Below are positions 8,451 through 15,877 of a stretch of 36,909 nt of DNA, in pieces. Both the position numbers and the translations under genes were made by a program. Origin of the DNA: Candidatus Hodarchaeota archaeon (lineage in GTDB: Archaea > Asgardarchaeota > Heimdallarchaeia > Hodarchaeales > Hodarchaeaceae). The stretch is taken from assembly GCA_016840285.1 (NCBI GenBank), contig JAEOSR010000001.1, positions 1-36,909 of the forward strand, written 5' to 3'. The notes under the pieces were generated by a model, which did no database searches, was not told the DNA's origin, and was given only the letters and a program-made list of their open reading frames with translations. Position 1 is the stretch's first letter. Each line of letters starts with the position of its first letter.

Positions 8451-9329
8451 TCAATCCTTTAAGAATTTCATAAGAAGCGGATTAACTTCTTCTGAATGAG
8501 TATAATGAGGTATGTGACCACTTTCTTTGATTGTATGGAATTCAATTGATGGAACCGCTGCGCATACCTTTTGACTTGTTGTATAAGGGATCGTTTGATC
8601 CTTTTCTCCCCAAAAAAGCTGCAGCGGAAGATTTCGTTGCTCTAATCTTTCATAAGATCCCTTCAAGTTTGTAAAAGGAGTATTTAACACAGTTGACCGC
8701 ATTGCTTGGAGAAATCCCTTATATTTCAATTGTTCTGCATATTTGCTAAGAAATTCATCGACCTTTCCATATTGATAAAAATCTTCTTTTTGGGCTTCAA
8801 TAATTCGTTTATGTGATAGGTATAATTTTAATATGAAATTATTCAGAATTGGTACCTTTAAAATTGACAATAGAATATTTCTCCCCATTGGAAAACCAAT
8901 CGGATCTATTAACGACACTTTTTTTACAACCTCTGGGTACCTATCAGCAAAAACGACGCAAATTCCGCCACCCATGGACAAACCAATAAGATTGATCTTA
9001 TTTTCGACCAGCTTGAGCTTTTCGACTAATTCTAAGAGCTGACGTATGAAAAGATCCATATTGTAATTAGTTTTTGGCCGATCGGAATAACCACGACCAT
9101 ATAAATCATATCTTAGAACTTTAAAACCTTCGTTAACTAAATATTCATATGTTGGATCCCAAATAAACGATGGGGTCGAAAATCCATGCACCAGAATAAC
9201 GATATCCCCATTTTCTGACCCATCTAATTCATAATGAGTAAAACCATCTGAAAGCTGAATAAAATTTCCAGGGAGCGTCTTTCTTGTATTCTTGTTCAAT
9301 TCTTCATTTTCATATTCCATTTTAAGCAT
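8451..9329 (-). CDS. Alpha/beta hydrolase
   Basis: Single-domain alpha/beta-hydrolase fold protein. The oxyanion-hole HG is in LVHGFSTPSF (residues 46-55), the nucleophile is Ser118 in LIGLSMGGG, the acid is Asp244 in WGEKDQTIP and the base is His272 in ESGHIPHY, so the triad is complete. YDLYGRGYSDRP is the usual strand-4 motif. A cap of about 70 residues lies between strands 6 and 7. An ATG three codons further in (9320) is better spaced from AGGATG and may be the true start. It is convergent with the aminotransferase gene and 106 bases downstream of the phosphoesterase gene on the same strand. Substrate unknown (ester, lipase or dehalogenase-like). Confidence 0.88.
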   Translation of the reverse strand: MLKMEYENEELNKNTRKTLPGNFIQLSDGFTHYELDGSENGDIVILVHGFSTPSFIWDPTYEYLVNEGFKVLRYDLYGRGYSDRPKTNYNMDLFIRQLLELVEKLKLVENKINLIGLSMGGGICVVFADRYPEVVKKVSLIDPIGFPMGRNILLSILKVPILNNFILKLYLSHKRIIEAQKEDFYQYGKVDEFLSKYAEQLKYKGFLQAMRSTVLNTPFTNLKGSYERLEQRNLPLQLFWGEKDQTIPYTTSQKVCAAVPSIEFHTIKESGHIPHYTHSEEVNPLLMKFLKD

Positions 9330-9435
9330 CCTACTTGTTATGCGAAAATATTTGATAAAAACCCACTATTTTTTTCCCCCAAAAATTGGTAATAATAAGC
9401 TTAGCGACCATTGTAAACTCCAAAGTCCTTATTCT

Positions 9436-11034
9436 TCATTGAACATCGTTTATTATCCTTAATGATTTTACGAATTTAATCCATCGAAAACCTGCAGAAG
9501 GCCAGATATGATATCCTTCTCCTAGGGGAGATGTGTTTTCACAATCTGCATTACTATATGCTTGGTCTGGTGGTAAGAAGACGATCCGATAACCATCAAG
9601 CCAATCAGGAAAGAATGTTCCATTATAAGCAAATGCCAAGATCACTCCTCCTTGAATTTCTATCCAAGTAGCATTAGGATAAATAACAGGGTAACTATAG
9701 TTTTCTCTTAATCCGTCCCAAGCCTCGACTTCTAATATTTGACCTGGTTCAAGTCCTCCCACAGTCCGGAGAAGATCACTGACCTTAACTCCCATATATT
9801 CACCATATACTCGCCAGTTTCCATATTGGTTCTGAAAGCTACTGTTACCTAAAAATGTTTGAAATTCAGTCTGAAGATCACTTAAGGAGATGACATTGGA
9901 ACTTGATCCTTGAATGACAGCAACGTCATAAACATTGAGTTTTTTCGTTAATTCCACGGGTGTAAAGAAAATAGACTGGCCAAAGTTTATTATTTCTATT
10001 TCAGTAAAATGATGAATCCCACCATTTTTTTTTGGTTCATGTAATGCGGCTCCACCACCACCAGAAGTAATAAAACGCGTACCATTAATTTCAGTACAAT
10101 TGAAATAATGAATATGTCCAGAAAATACGATTTTCACGTTTTGGTTTTGAATTAAATTGAGAAACCTTTTTGGCTGTGATTTATTTAACAAAGAATGATC
10201 ATTTTCCTCTCGTGGATCAAAGATGGGAATATGACTGAAAATTATCTTGGGGAGGGATTGATATTGAATTAAAAGAGTTTCTAATAAATTAAAACTGTTT
10301 TCTGTAAAAAAGCCTCTTGAAGAATCTAAGGAGATGAAAAGCATTCTACCAAAGATGAAAAAATAATCTGTTTTTCCAAAATGCTTTTCGTATTGTTCAC
10401 TCTTATTACCTTGTTTCACATCATGATTTCCTGGAGTAAGAAAAATTGGTCTGTTAGAATGACGTGTTATTTTGTTGAATGTCTCAAACTGGATTTGAGT
10501 TCCAAAAGGTGTTATATCCCCGAGATGAAGAATAAATGCGTAGTTGAGTGAAGAAACATTTTTGATAAGTCCCTCATAGAAGGGTGTGAAACCCTGAGTG
10601 TCTCCTATAACCGCAATTTTGTACGAATCGATATTTGTAGTATCGATAAATAAAGTTATTCTCTTTTTCAACTGCGAATTGCTTCTGATATCTAATAAGA
10701 CACATGTTTCATTCTTTTTTTCGTAAGATTCTGAGTTTCCTAGTCCTAAGACAACTAAATCTTTTGTCTGAATATTGAAAATAGTGATAGAATATTTGGT
10801 ACTCTGGTTCACTTTCACTGGATCATTTACTAGGGTCAAATTATAGCCTTGATTGAATATATGTGCCTCTTTACGTGTAGAATTAAATTTCACTAGGGTT
10901 CCTCCTTCAATTTCAAGAGGAAAGTCTGAATCTGTATTCGAGATTTCAGGAGGAAATAAAAGCAATAATCCTATCAATATTGAGAATACCATCAGTAAAA
11001 TGATGGTAACAGGAAGAACTACCCGTAAACGCAT
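9436..11034 (-). CDS. Exported metallophosphoesterase fused to a sulfite-oxidase-like domain
   Basis: An N-terminal hydrophobic helix (residues 7-27) suggests export with anchoring. A ~100-residue beta-rich segment follows, then a calcineurin-like phosphoesterase core: AVIGDTQGF (Asp145, with Gln where many families have His), LHLGDIT (172-173), TPGNHD (200-205), FSHIPIFD and FSGHIHYF (metal His). Residues ~371-532 form a second domain with YGNWRVYGEYMGVKVSDLL and a WLDGYRIVFLPPD strand. It closely matches the first repeat of the lipoprotein encoded just upstream and resembles the Oxidored_molyb (sulfite-oxidase) fold, though it lacks the Mo-binding Cys. The upstream gene ends 19 bases away, so the two form an operon. 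Role outside the cell is unknown; nucleotide or phospholipid hydrolysis is possible. Confidence 0.82.
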   Translation of the reverse strand: MRLRVVLPVTIILLMVFSILIGLLLLFPPEISNTDSDFPLEIEGGTLVKFNSTRKEAHIFNQGYNLTLVNDPVKVNQSTKYSITIFNIQTKDLVVLGLGNSESYEKKNETCVLLDIRSNSQLKKRITLFIDTTNIDSYKIAVIGDTQGFTPFYEGLIKNVSSLNYAFILHLGDITPFGTQIQFETFNKITRHSNRPIFLTPGNHDVKQGNKSEQYEKHFGKTDYFFIFGRMLFISLDSSRGFFTENSFNLLETLLIQYQSLPKIIFSHIPIFDPREENDHSLLNKSQPKRFLNLIQNQNVKIVFSGHIHYFNCTEINGTRFITSGGGGAALHEPKKNGGIHHFTEIEIINFGQSIFFTPVELTKKLNVYDVAVIQGSSSNVISLSDLQTEFQTFLGNSSFQNQYGNWRVYGEYMGVKVSDLLRTVGGLEPGQILEVEAWDGLRENYSYPVIYPNATWIEIQGGVILAFAYNGTFFPDWLDGYRIVFLPPDQAYSNADCENTSPLGEGYHIWPSAGFRWIKFVKSLRIINDVQ

Positions 11035-11053
11035 TTATCATGAACCTTTGTTA

Positions 11054-12997
11054 TTAAGTTGGTAAAAAAATTTGAATTTCGGTAACAACGGAAATCATTT
11101 GTTTTCCTTCCAATTCAGAACCGATAATTCTTAATGGGCCGTGGGATGAACTCAGAGGAACTCCATTACGTAAATACGCGGCTATAATTTCTGAGTTGTT
11201 TATTAAAGACTGGCTCTCAAAGTCCCACGAATAACCATCATTCGCAATCACTCTTACAACATAACCACTTAAGGCCAAATTCTCATTAAAAGAAAAATCA
11301 AATCCTCCATAATGAGAACCACCATCTGCTCCATCAAAAATAGCTAAAACGATATAAAGAGGTAGCCCAACATACGTTGAGTTCATTCCATCTTTTTCAG
11401 TTATTGTAACAGATCGATAATGATGAGGACAACTAATGATAGATAAGTAATCCTCTGCTGTTAGGGTGGTGGAATAAGATGTATTCATCTGATTTGTTAA
11501 TTTTATATCCCAAGACATATTGAATCCAGAAATCTCTGTTATTGAAATCGATACAATTTTATCTATCCATTTTTCTTGGGGAAGATATGCAGAAACTAAT
11601 CTAACTGGAAATTCCTCCTCAGGGAGAGATAATCCATTCTTCACATGCGCTAATACTAATGAATCATTACGAGTTGTAATAGAGCTATCTAGGGTAAGAT
11701 TAGAACCATCAGATGAAAAAATTCTTACAGTATATCCTTCTTGAGCTAAAAGATCATTAAAAATATAATGACCTGACTCATTTTCCCCACCATCAATGAT
11801 AGACAAAGCGATCCATAATGGCATTCCTTCATAGGTAATGACACGACCAGCATCGGAATATTGATACGTTATATTGTGAATATGATCCCCACAGTAAACA
11901 ATTGAATCAAAATCATCCTGACTAATACTTACAATTGATAAACCTGAGAGTGTAATACTCCAGGTTGGTTTTCCTTTCCCGAGGATGATTGTATCGACAT
12001 ATTTTGTCCAAAAGTGCCCATCAGTAATGGGATCATTTGAACCGAGATAAACCATCCGAAAAGGCCCTCCATCATCTTCTGTGAGAAGTGATCCATCTTC
12101 TTCATAAACTAACGCTAAAGTGAGATTATTGGATCCTCCATGACCGATTTGAACTCCTTCATCATTATAAAGTGGCACATCTCCAAATATTTGGTCTTTT
12201 GTGTAAGTAAACTTATAGCCGTCACTTGCAACAACATCTATGGAAAAGTTAGTGGAAATGTTGATAATCAGCTCTAGTACCGCGGAAAAGTTCACTCCTG
12301 TATATGTAAAAGGCCCAACAACCGTACCTGTTGATTTAAGAAATTTTCCAGAACCCGTGATTGAGGGTAATCTATGAAGTTGAGTCGTGGTCAAAGTATA
12401 ATTGACCTCCCCCACAATTGTAACGCTTTTTTCACGTTTAAATTCTAGCTTTTCCACCGATTTAACCCAGCGGGTACTGGCTGCTGCTTGAGAGTAATCG
12501 AGTGAAGCTGTCTGTTGTTGGTCTTCATTTGAGTATCGTTCGTCTGAAGGTAGAAATGCAATTTGAAGACCATCTTTCCACTTGGGAATTGAGGTTCCAT
12601 TGACTTCATAAGCAAGAATCATTGATCCTTGAATTCCCTCCCTTTCCGTTGAGGGGTAAATGTTCTCGTAAGAGTAGACTTGGGTATAATTATCATTGGA
12701 AGTAATAATCAGGATATCCCCAGGTTGTATTCCACCAACTTCCTCTGCAAAAACTGAGATCAGTACACCTTTGTAAAGCCCCTTCCCACGCCAATTTCCA
12801 AGGGAGTTTTGATATTCACTTGTTCCACTTATGCTCGTGAACTCTTTGATGTCTGTAAGAGTAAATTCTCTAGATTCCTCAGTGACTCCCAATACTACTA
12901 ACTCAGTTTCTGGGCTTATTTCTGGTTCTGTACAACCAGAAAACAATATAATCAACATAGTTAAGAAACAAATTATTGCTACAGACTTAAACCTCAA
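11054..12997 (-). CDS. Lipoprotein with four sulfite-oxidase-like domain repeats
   Basis: A signal peptide ends in LFSGC with Cys22 as the lipid-attachment site. The mature protein is four successive ~150-residue domains at about 32-190, 190-345, 346-491 and 492-647. Each has a core of 'Y-x-G-(V/M)-x-(L/F)' helix start, a later 'V-(I/A)-x-S/N-D-G-(Y/S)' strand, an 'L-A-(Y/H/L)-x-x-(N/E)-G/D' strand and a final 'R-(L/I/M)-V/I' strand. This pattern resembles the molybdopterin-binding domain of sulfite oxidase/YedY (Oxidored_molyb). Repeats 3 and 4 have a Cys (369, 523) just before the helix, where the Mo-binding Cys of the family would sit; repeats 1 and 2 have none. No molybdoenzyme maturation gene is in the window. 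Catalysis is doubtful and a surface binding role is possible. Confidence 0.75.
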   Translation of the reverse strand: MRFKSVAIICFLTMLIILFSGCTEPEISPETELVVLGVTEESREFTLTDIKEFTSISGTSEYQNSLGNWRGKGLYKGVLISVFAEEVGGIQPGDILIITSNDNYTQVYSYENIYPSTEREGIQGSMILAYEVNGTSIPKWKDGLQIAFLPSDERYSNEDQQQTASLDYSQAAASTRWVKSVEKLEFKREKSVTIVGEVNYTLTTTQLHRLPSITGSGKFLKSTGTVVGPFTYTGVNFSAVLELIINISTNFSIDVVASDGYKFTYTKDQIFGDVPLYNDEGVQIGHGGSNNLTLALVYEEDGSLLTEDDGGPFRMVYLGSNDPITDGHFWTKYVDTIILGKGKPTWSITLSGLSIVSISQDDFDSIVYCGDHIHNITYQYSDAGRVITYEGMPLWIALSIIDGGENESGHYIFNDLLAQEGYTVRIFSSDGSNLTLDSSITTRNDSLVLAHVKNGLSLPEEEFPVRLVSAYLPQEKWIDKIVSISITEISGFNMSWDIKLTNQMNTSYSTTLTAEDYLSIISCPHHYRSVTITEKDGMNSTYVGLPLYIVLAIFDGADGGSHYGGFDFSFNENLALSGYVVRVIANDGYSWDFESQSLINNSEIIAAYLRNGVPLSSSHGPLRIIGSELEGKQMISVVTEIQIFLPT

Positions 12998-13072
12998 ACT
13001 AGGTTCACCTGCCTAAACCAACCAAAAAATTAACTAAATAAGTGATTCAACAAAACCAATATTTTATATTTT

Positions 13073-13113
13073 AAAAATACTTCCCATGTATTAGTGTCTA
13101 CCCAAGTATTTTT
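13073..13113. repeat. Inverted repeat in the divergent intergenic region
   Basis: AAAAATACTT (13073-13082) and AAGTATTTTT (13104-13113) are perfect 10-base arms around 21 bases, followed by more T. The region 12998-13266 separates the divergent lipoprotein and longin-like genes. The repeat could be an operator for either or a transcript hairpin. The remainder of this interval is AT-rich with no other signal I would name. Confidence 0.45.
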
Positions 13114-13266
13114 TTGTAGGATCTGATTAAAAAGCAAAGATAGGCATTTCATTACTACTATGATATATTTTTGTGATTAGAAATTATTTATAACATAACT
13201 TGATAGATCATATGGCTGCTTGTAGATACTGATATTCATAGGATTAATGTTCGAGAGGGCCAAACT

Positions 13267-13881
13267 TTGGAGATCAATAACATTTTGATGATCTTTTCAT
13301 TCTGGGATGAGCAAAAGGGCCCACAAGTATATGATTGTAACCAAGAAATCACTCATGATATCAATACTATCTCTATTCAATGTTTCATGTCTTGCTTCCA
13401 TCTTTTTTCAACAGGTCTAGCTAAACAAAGCAAGAAACCTCCAATGAGGCTTACATTACCTTTACCAAATTATGGAAAGATTGCACGTATTTATTTTGGA
13501 AGCTGGGAAGACACGACTGTTAGGGGAAAATTCAGGGCATTTGGTGTATTTTTCGTTCTAGATAATGTTGGAACACTTGAAGAACTCTTTTTTGATATAA
13601 TTGTTGATAAACTCAACCTCTCTGAAAGTCCTTTTCAAAACGATTTAATGCAAATTTTAGAGAAATCCATCAGCAGTCGGGTCAGACCTTCATTTAATGC
13701 TGAAACCGCTATTAATCGTATTAAATCAAGACTAATAACAATTCACGACTTAACAAGAATATATAAGACACAAGAATTGAAGTTAATGGCGAGAAATCTT
13801 GGACTTACGACTTCTCGGAAATCCAAAAAGAGATTAGCCACGGATATTCTGGTTTTACTCATTAATATCGAGAAAAAATAA
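13267..13881 (+). CDS. Longin-like domain protein with C-terminal SAP-like motif
   Basis: The N-terminal ~120 residues open with a hydrophobic strand and ILMIFSFWDEQKGPQVYDC. The '(F/W)-D-E-x-x-G-P' turn after strand 1 recalls longin-type domains of eukaryotic DENN, NPRL2 and folliculin-class proteins and their Asgard relatives. Further strands include MRLTLPLPNYGKIARIYFG and RAFGVFFVLD. Residues ~165-200 (KTQELKLMARNLGLTTSRKS and the helix after it) fit the SAP helix-extended-helix pattern, a possible nucleic-acid-binding element. The start is TTG 13267 with GAGAGG before it; ATG 13288 would cut into the first strand. It is monocistronic and convergent with the threonine aldolase gene. The fold call is by pattern only, so function is unknown. 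Confidence 0.6.
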   Translation: MEINNILMIFSFWDEQKGPQVYDCNQEITHDINTISIQCFMSCFHLFSTGLAKQSKKPPMRLTLPLPNYGKIARIYFGSWEDTTVRGKFRAFGVFFVLDNVGTLEELFFDIIVDKLNLSESPFQNDLMQILEKSISSRVRPSFNAETAINRIKSRLITIHDLTRIYKTQELKLMARNLGLTTSRKSKKRLATDILVLLINIEKK

Positions 13882-13889
13882 GTTTTACT

Positions 13890-14954
13890 TCATTTTTGGA
13901 AAAAATTGTTCATAACTATGGGGATTTGTTCGACACTAAAAGCGATATCTTCACCTGTAATACCATAATGAGTAACAAGACGTAATTTATTTCCCTTATT
14001 TAGAGTTAATATGCCTTTATTGCTAAGTGCATTAACCAGCTTTACCATTGGTGTTTCTAATGGACATTCTACGAAGATTATATTTGTTTCTGGTTCATTA
14101 ACTATGATTGGGAGAGCTGATTCTCTTAATCCTCTAGCTAAATGCTTAGCATTGATATGGTCTTCTTCAAGACGTTTTATCCATTTTTCCTGCAGTGCAA
14201 TAAGCCCCAGAATGGCGATAATTCCAGCTTGTCGCATTCCACCTCCCAGCATCTTTCGATATTTTCTTGCTTTATTGATAAATTCCTGGGAACCTACAAT
14301 GATTGACCCAACAGGACACGAAAGACCCTTGGAAAGACAAAAAGACATACTATCTGCGTATTTCGTAAAATCAGTAACAGGTAATTTCATTGCGATAGCT
14401 GCATTAAAGATTCGTGCACCATCCATATGTATCTTCATATTTTCATTTTTTTTAGCAAAGGTGTTTAGATTTTTCAAATACATGGGAGGAAGTACAGTTC
14501 CGCCATGATTGTTGTGTGTGTTTTCAACACAAATTAAGGTAGTCCAAGGTTGGTGATCATCATCTCGTGGCCGAATTAACGGTTGTAGATCATCTTCTAG
14601 AGATGCTATTCCTTTATTAGAAGAATAAGGCCGTGGTGTCAGTCCTCCAACTCGAGCAGCGCTACCTACCTCATAAAATAAAATGTGACTCATTTCTTCT
14701 AGGAGAATTTCGTCTCCAGGATGAGTAGAACTGAGTAAAGAGACTAAATTGCCTTGAGTACCAGAAGATACTAACAGAGCGGATTCCTTCCCTGTAATTT
14801 TTGCTGCATTATCCTCTAATTCATTAACTGTTGGATCTTCTCCAAAGACATCGTCACCAATGTTTCGATCATTTAGGGATCTTAATGCTTCCCACATCTC
14901 TGGGGAAGGTTTGGTTACAGTATCAGACCTGAGGTCGACTATTTTGTTCTGCAT
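13890..14954 (-). CDS. ltaE: Low-specificity L-threonine aldolase
   Basis: PLP enzyme that cleaves threonine or allo-threonine to glycine and acetaldehyde (beta-eliminating lyase family). Family signatures are VDLRSDTVTKPSPEM at the N-terminus, GDDVFGEDPTVNELE, SSGTQGNL (PLP-phosphate), EMSHILFYE with His90 stacking on the cofactor, ENTHNNHGGTVLP, MDGAR (Asp178 to the pyridine nitrogen) and SFCLSKGLSCPVGS with the Schiff-base Lys209. MLGGGMRQAGIIAI is also typical. Length (354) is normal for the family. It lies 20 bases after a small membrane-protein gene on the same strand. Its product fits an amino-acid-degrading lifestyle. Confidence 0.93.
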   Translation of the reverse strand: MQNKIVDLRSDTVTKPSPEMWEALRSLNDRNIGDDVFGEDPTVNELEDNAAKITGKESALLVSSGTQGNLVSLLSSTHPGDEILLEEMSHILFYEVGSAARVGGLTPRPYSSNKGIASLEDDLQPLIRPRDDDHQPWTTLICVENTHNNHGGTVLPPMYLKNLNTFAKKNENMKIHMDGARIFNAAIAMKLPVTDFTKYADSMSFCLSKGLSCPVGSIIVGSQEFINKARKYRKMLGGGMRQAGIIAILGLIALQEKWIKRLEEDHINAKHLARGLRESALPIIVNEPETNIIFVECPLETPMVKLVNALSNKGILTLNKGNKLRLVTHYGITGEDIAFSVEQIPIVMNNFFQK

Positions 14955-14974
14955 TTTCTTTCACTTTTAATGAT

Positions 14975-15199
14975 TCAGCTAGATGAGGCTTTAAATAGTA
15001 TATGGATGTATCCAACAACGATGACAGAGAAAATAATTCCCATATCTATTCCAGCAGCTTGTAGTTCTTGAGAGGCAACATAAGGAATTAAAAAATCAAG
15101 AAAGAAGAAACCCAAGGAATTAAAAATAATAATGTTGATCATTGAGTCGAAATCACTAGTTACACGTCTTTTCTCTCTACTTACTAGTGAATCCACCAC
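14975..15199 (-). CDS. Small two-helix membrane protein, possible remnant of an MFS transporter
   Basis: A 74-residue reading frame with two hydrophobic segments, IIIFNSLGFFFLDFLIPYV and MGIIFSVIVVGYIHILF. The order 'F-F-x-D-F-L-I-P-Y' then 'A-G-I-D-M-G-I-I-F-S' resembles the first helix, loop and second helix of major facilitator superfamily proteins. The frame then stops, so no complete transporter is present. It is either a truncated gene or a genuine small membrane protein. It sits directly upstream of, and on the same strand as, the threonine aldolase gene and could be co-transcribed with it. Confidence is moderate that it is translated and low for any function. Confidence 0.4.
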   Translation of the reverse strand: MVDSLVSREKRRVTSDFDSMINIIIFNSLGFFFLDFLIPYVASQELQAAGIDMGIIFSVIVVGYIHILFKASSS

Positions 15200-15304
15200 T
15201 TTCTACACCAATCCAAGTTGGAAAAGAGATACAAATAAAATAATTATCTTTATGAAATGATTCCTAAGTGACTCTACAAATGCTTCAGATGTGTGCTGAG
15301 TAAA

Positions 15305-15796
15305 ATGAGAGATATAAGACGAAAAGAAAAAGCTATCACTAACCTAGATGAAATGAAACAAATCCTCCTTAGAGCTCAATATATTACTATAGCTATGTGT
15401 AAGGACAACCAACCCTATCTTGTTACTCTAAGTCATGGTTATGATCCCGAAAAAGATGTTATATTCTTCCATTGTGCAACTAAAGGAAAAAAAATAGATT
15501 ATTTAACCTTAAACAACGTGGTTTGGGGACAAGCACTGATTGACCACGGATATGCTCAAGGGGCATGTGACCACCTTTACGCAACAACCCAATTTAAAGG
15601 AAAAGTGTCCTTTATTCATGATCTGGAAGAAAAAAGGCAGGCACTGAACAATATGATTCAAAAGCTCGATGAAAACCCTCAAGGAATAATTGATACTCAA
15701 CTCCAAGAAAAATCCGTTACTAAAGTAACCATAGGCAGAATAAATATTGAATATATGACTGGAAAAAAGCAAAAAACCGCGAATATCTCGCTTTAA
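15305..15796 (+). CDS. NimA-like pyridoxamine 5'-phosphate oxidase-fold flavoprotein
   Basis: Flavin-binding split-barrel protein of the NimA/PNPOx-related class. It opens with the typical MRDIRRKEKAITNLDEMKQI, then AQYITIAMCKDNQPYLVTLS (first strands that bind FMN), GYDPEKDVIFFHCATKGKK and later TTQFKGKVSFIHDLEEKRQA. Around 160 residues matches the family. NimA relatives reduce nitroimidazoles in some bacteria, but most members have unknown roles and this one cannot be assigned a substrate. ATG 15305 fits the family N-terminus better than the GTG at 15293 in the same frame. It is divergent from the small membrane protein gene and stands alone. Confidence 0.8.
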   Translation: MRDIRRKEKAITNLDEMKQILLRAQYITIAMCKDNQPYLVTLSHGYDPEKDVIFFHCATKGKKIDYLTLNNVVWGQALIDHGYAQGACDHLYATTQFKGKVSFIHDLEEKRQALNNMIQKLDENPQGIIDTQLQEKSVTKVTIGRINIEYMTGKKQKTANISL

Positions 15797-15877
15797 TCAA
15801 ACGCTTTAACGTTGTAAAGACATCCAACTTGTTACTATTAACTTTTTTTTCTTTAAGAAACTGGTATCGTGATTAAA

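Noticed and set aside
14011..14508. 165-codon plus-strand frame over the threonine aldolase gene
   Set aside because: Antisense to a highly conserved enzyme whose motifs are intact; no sense of its own.
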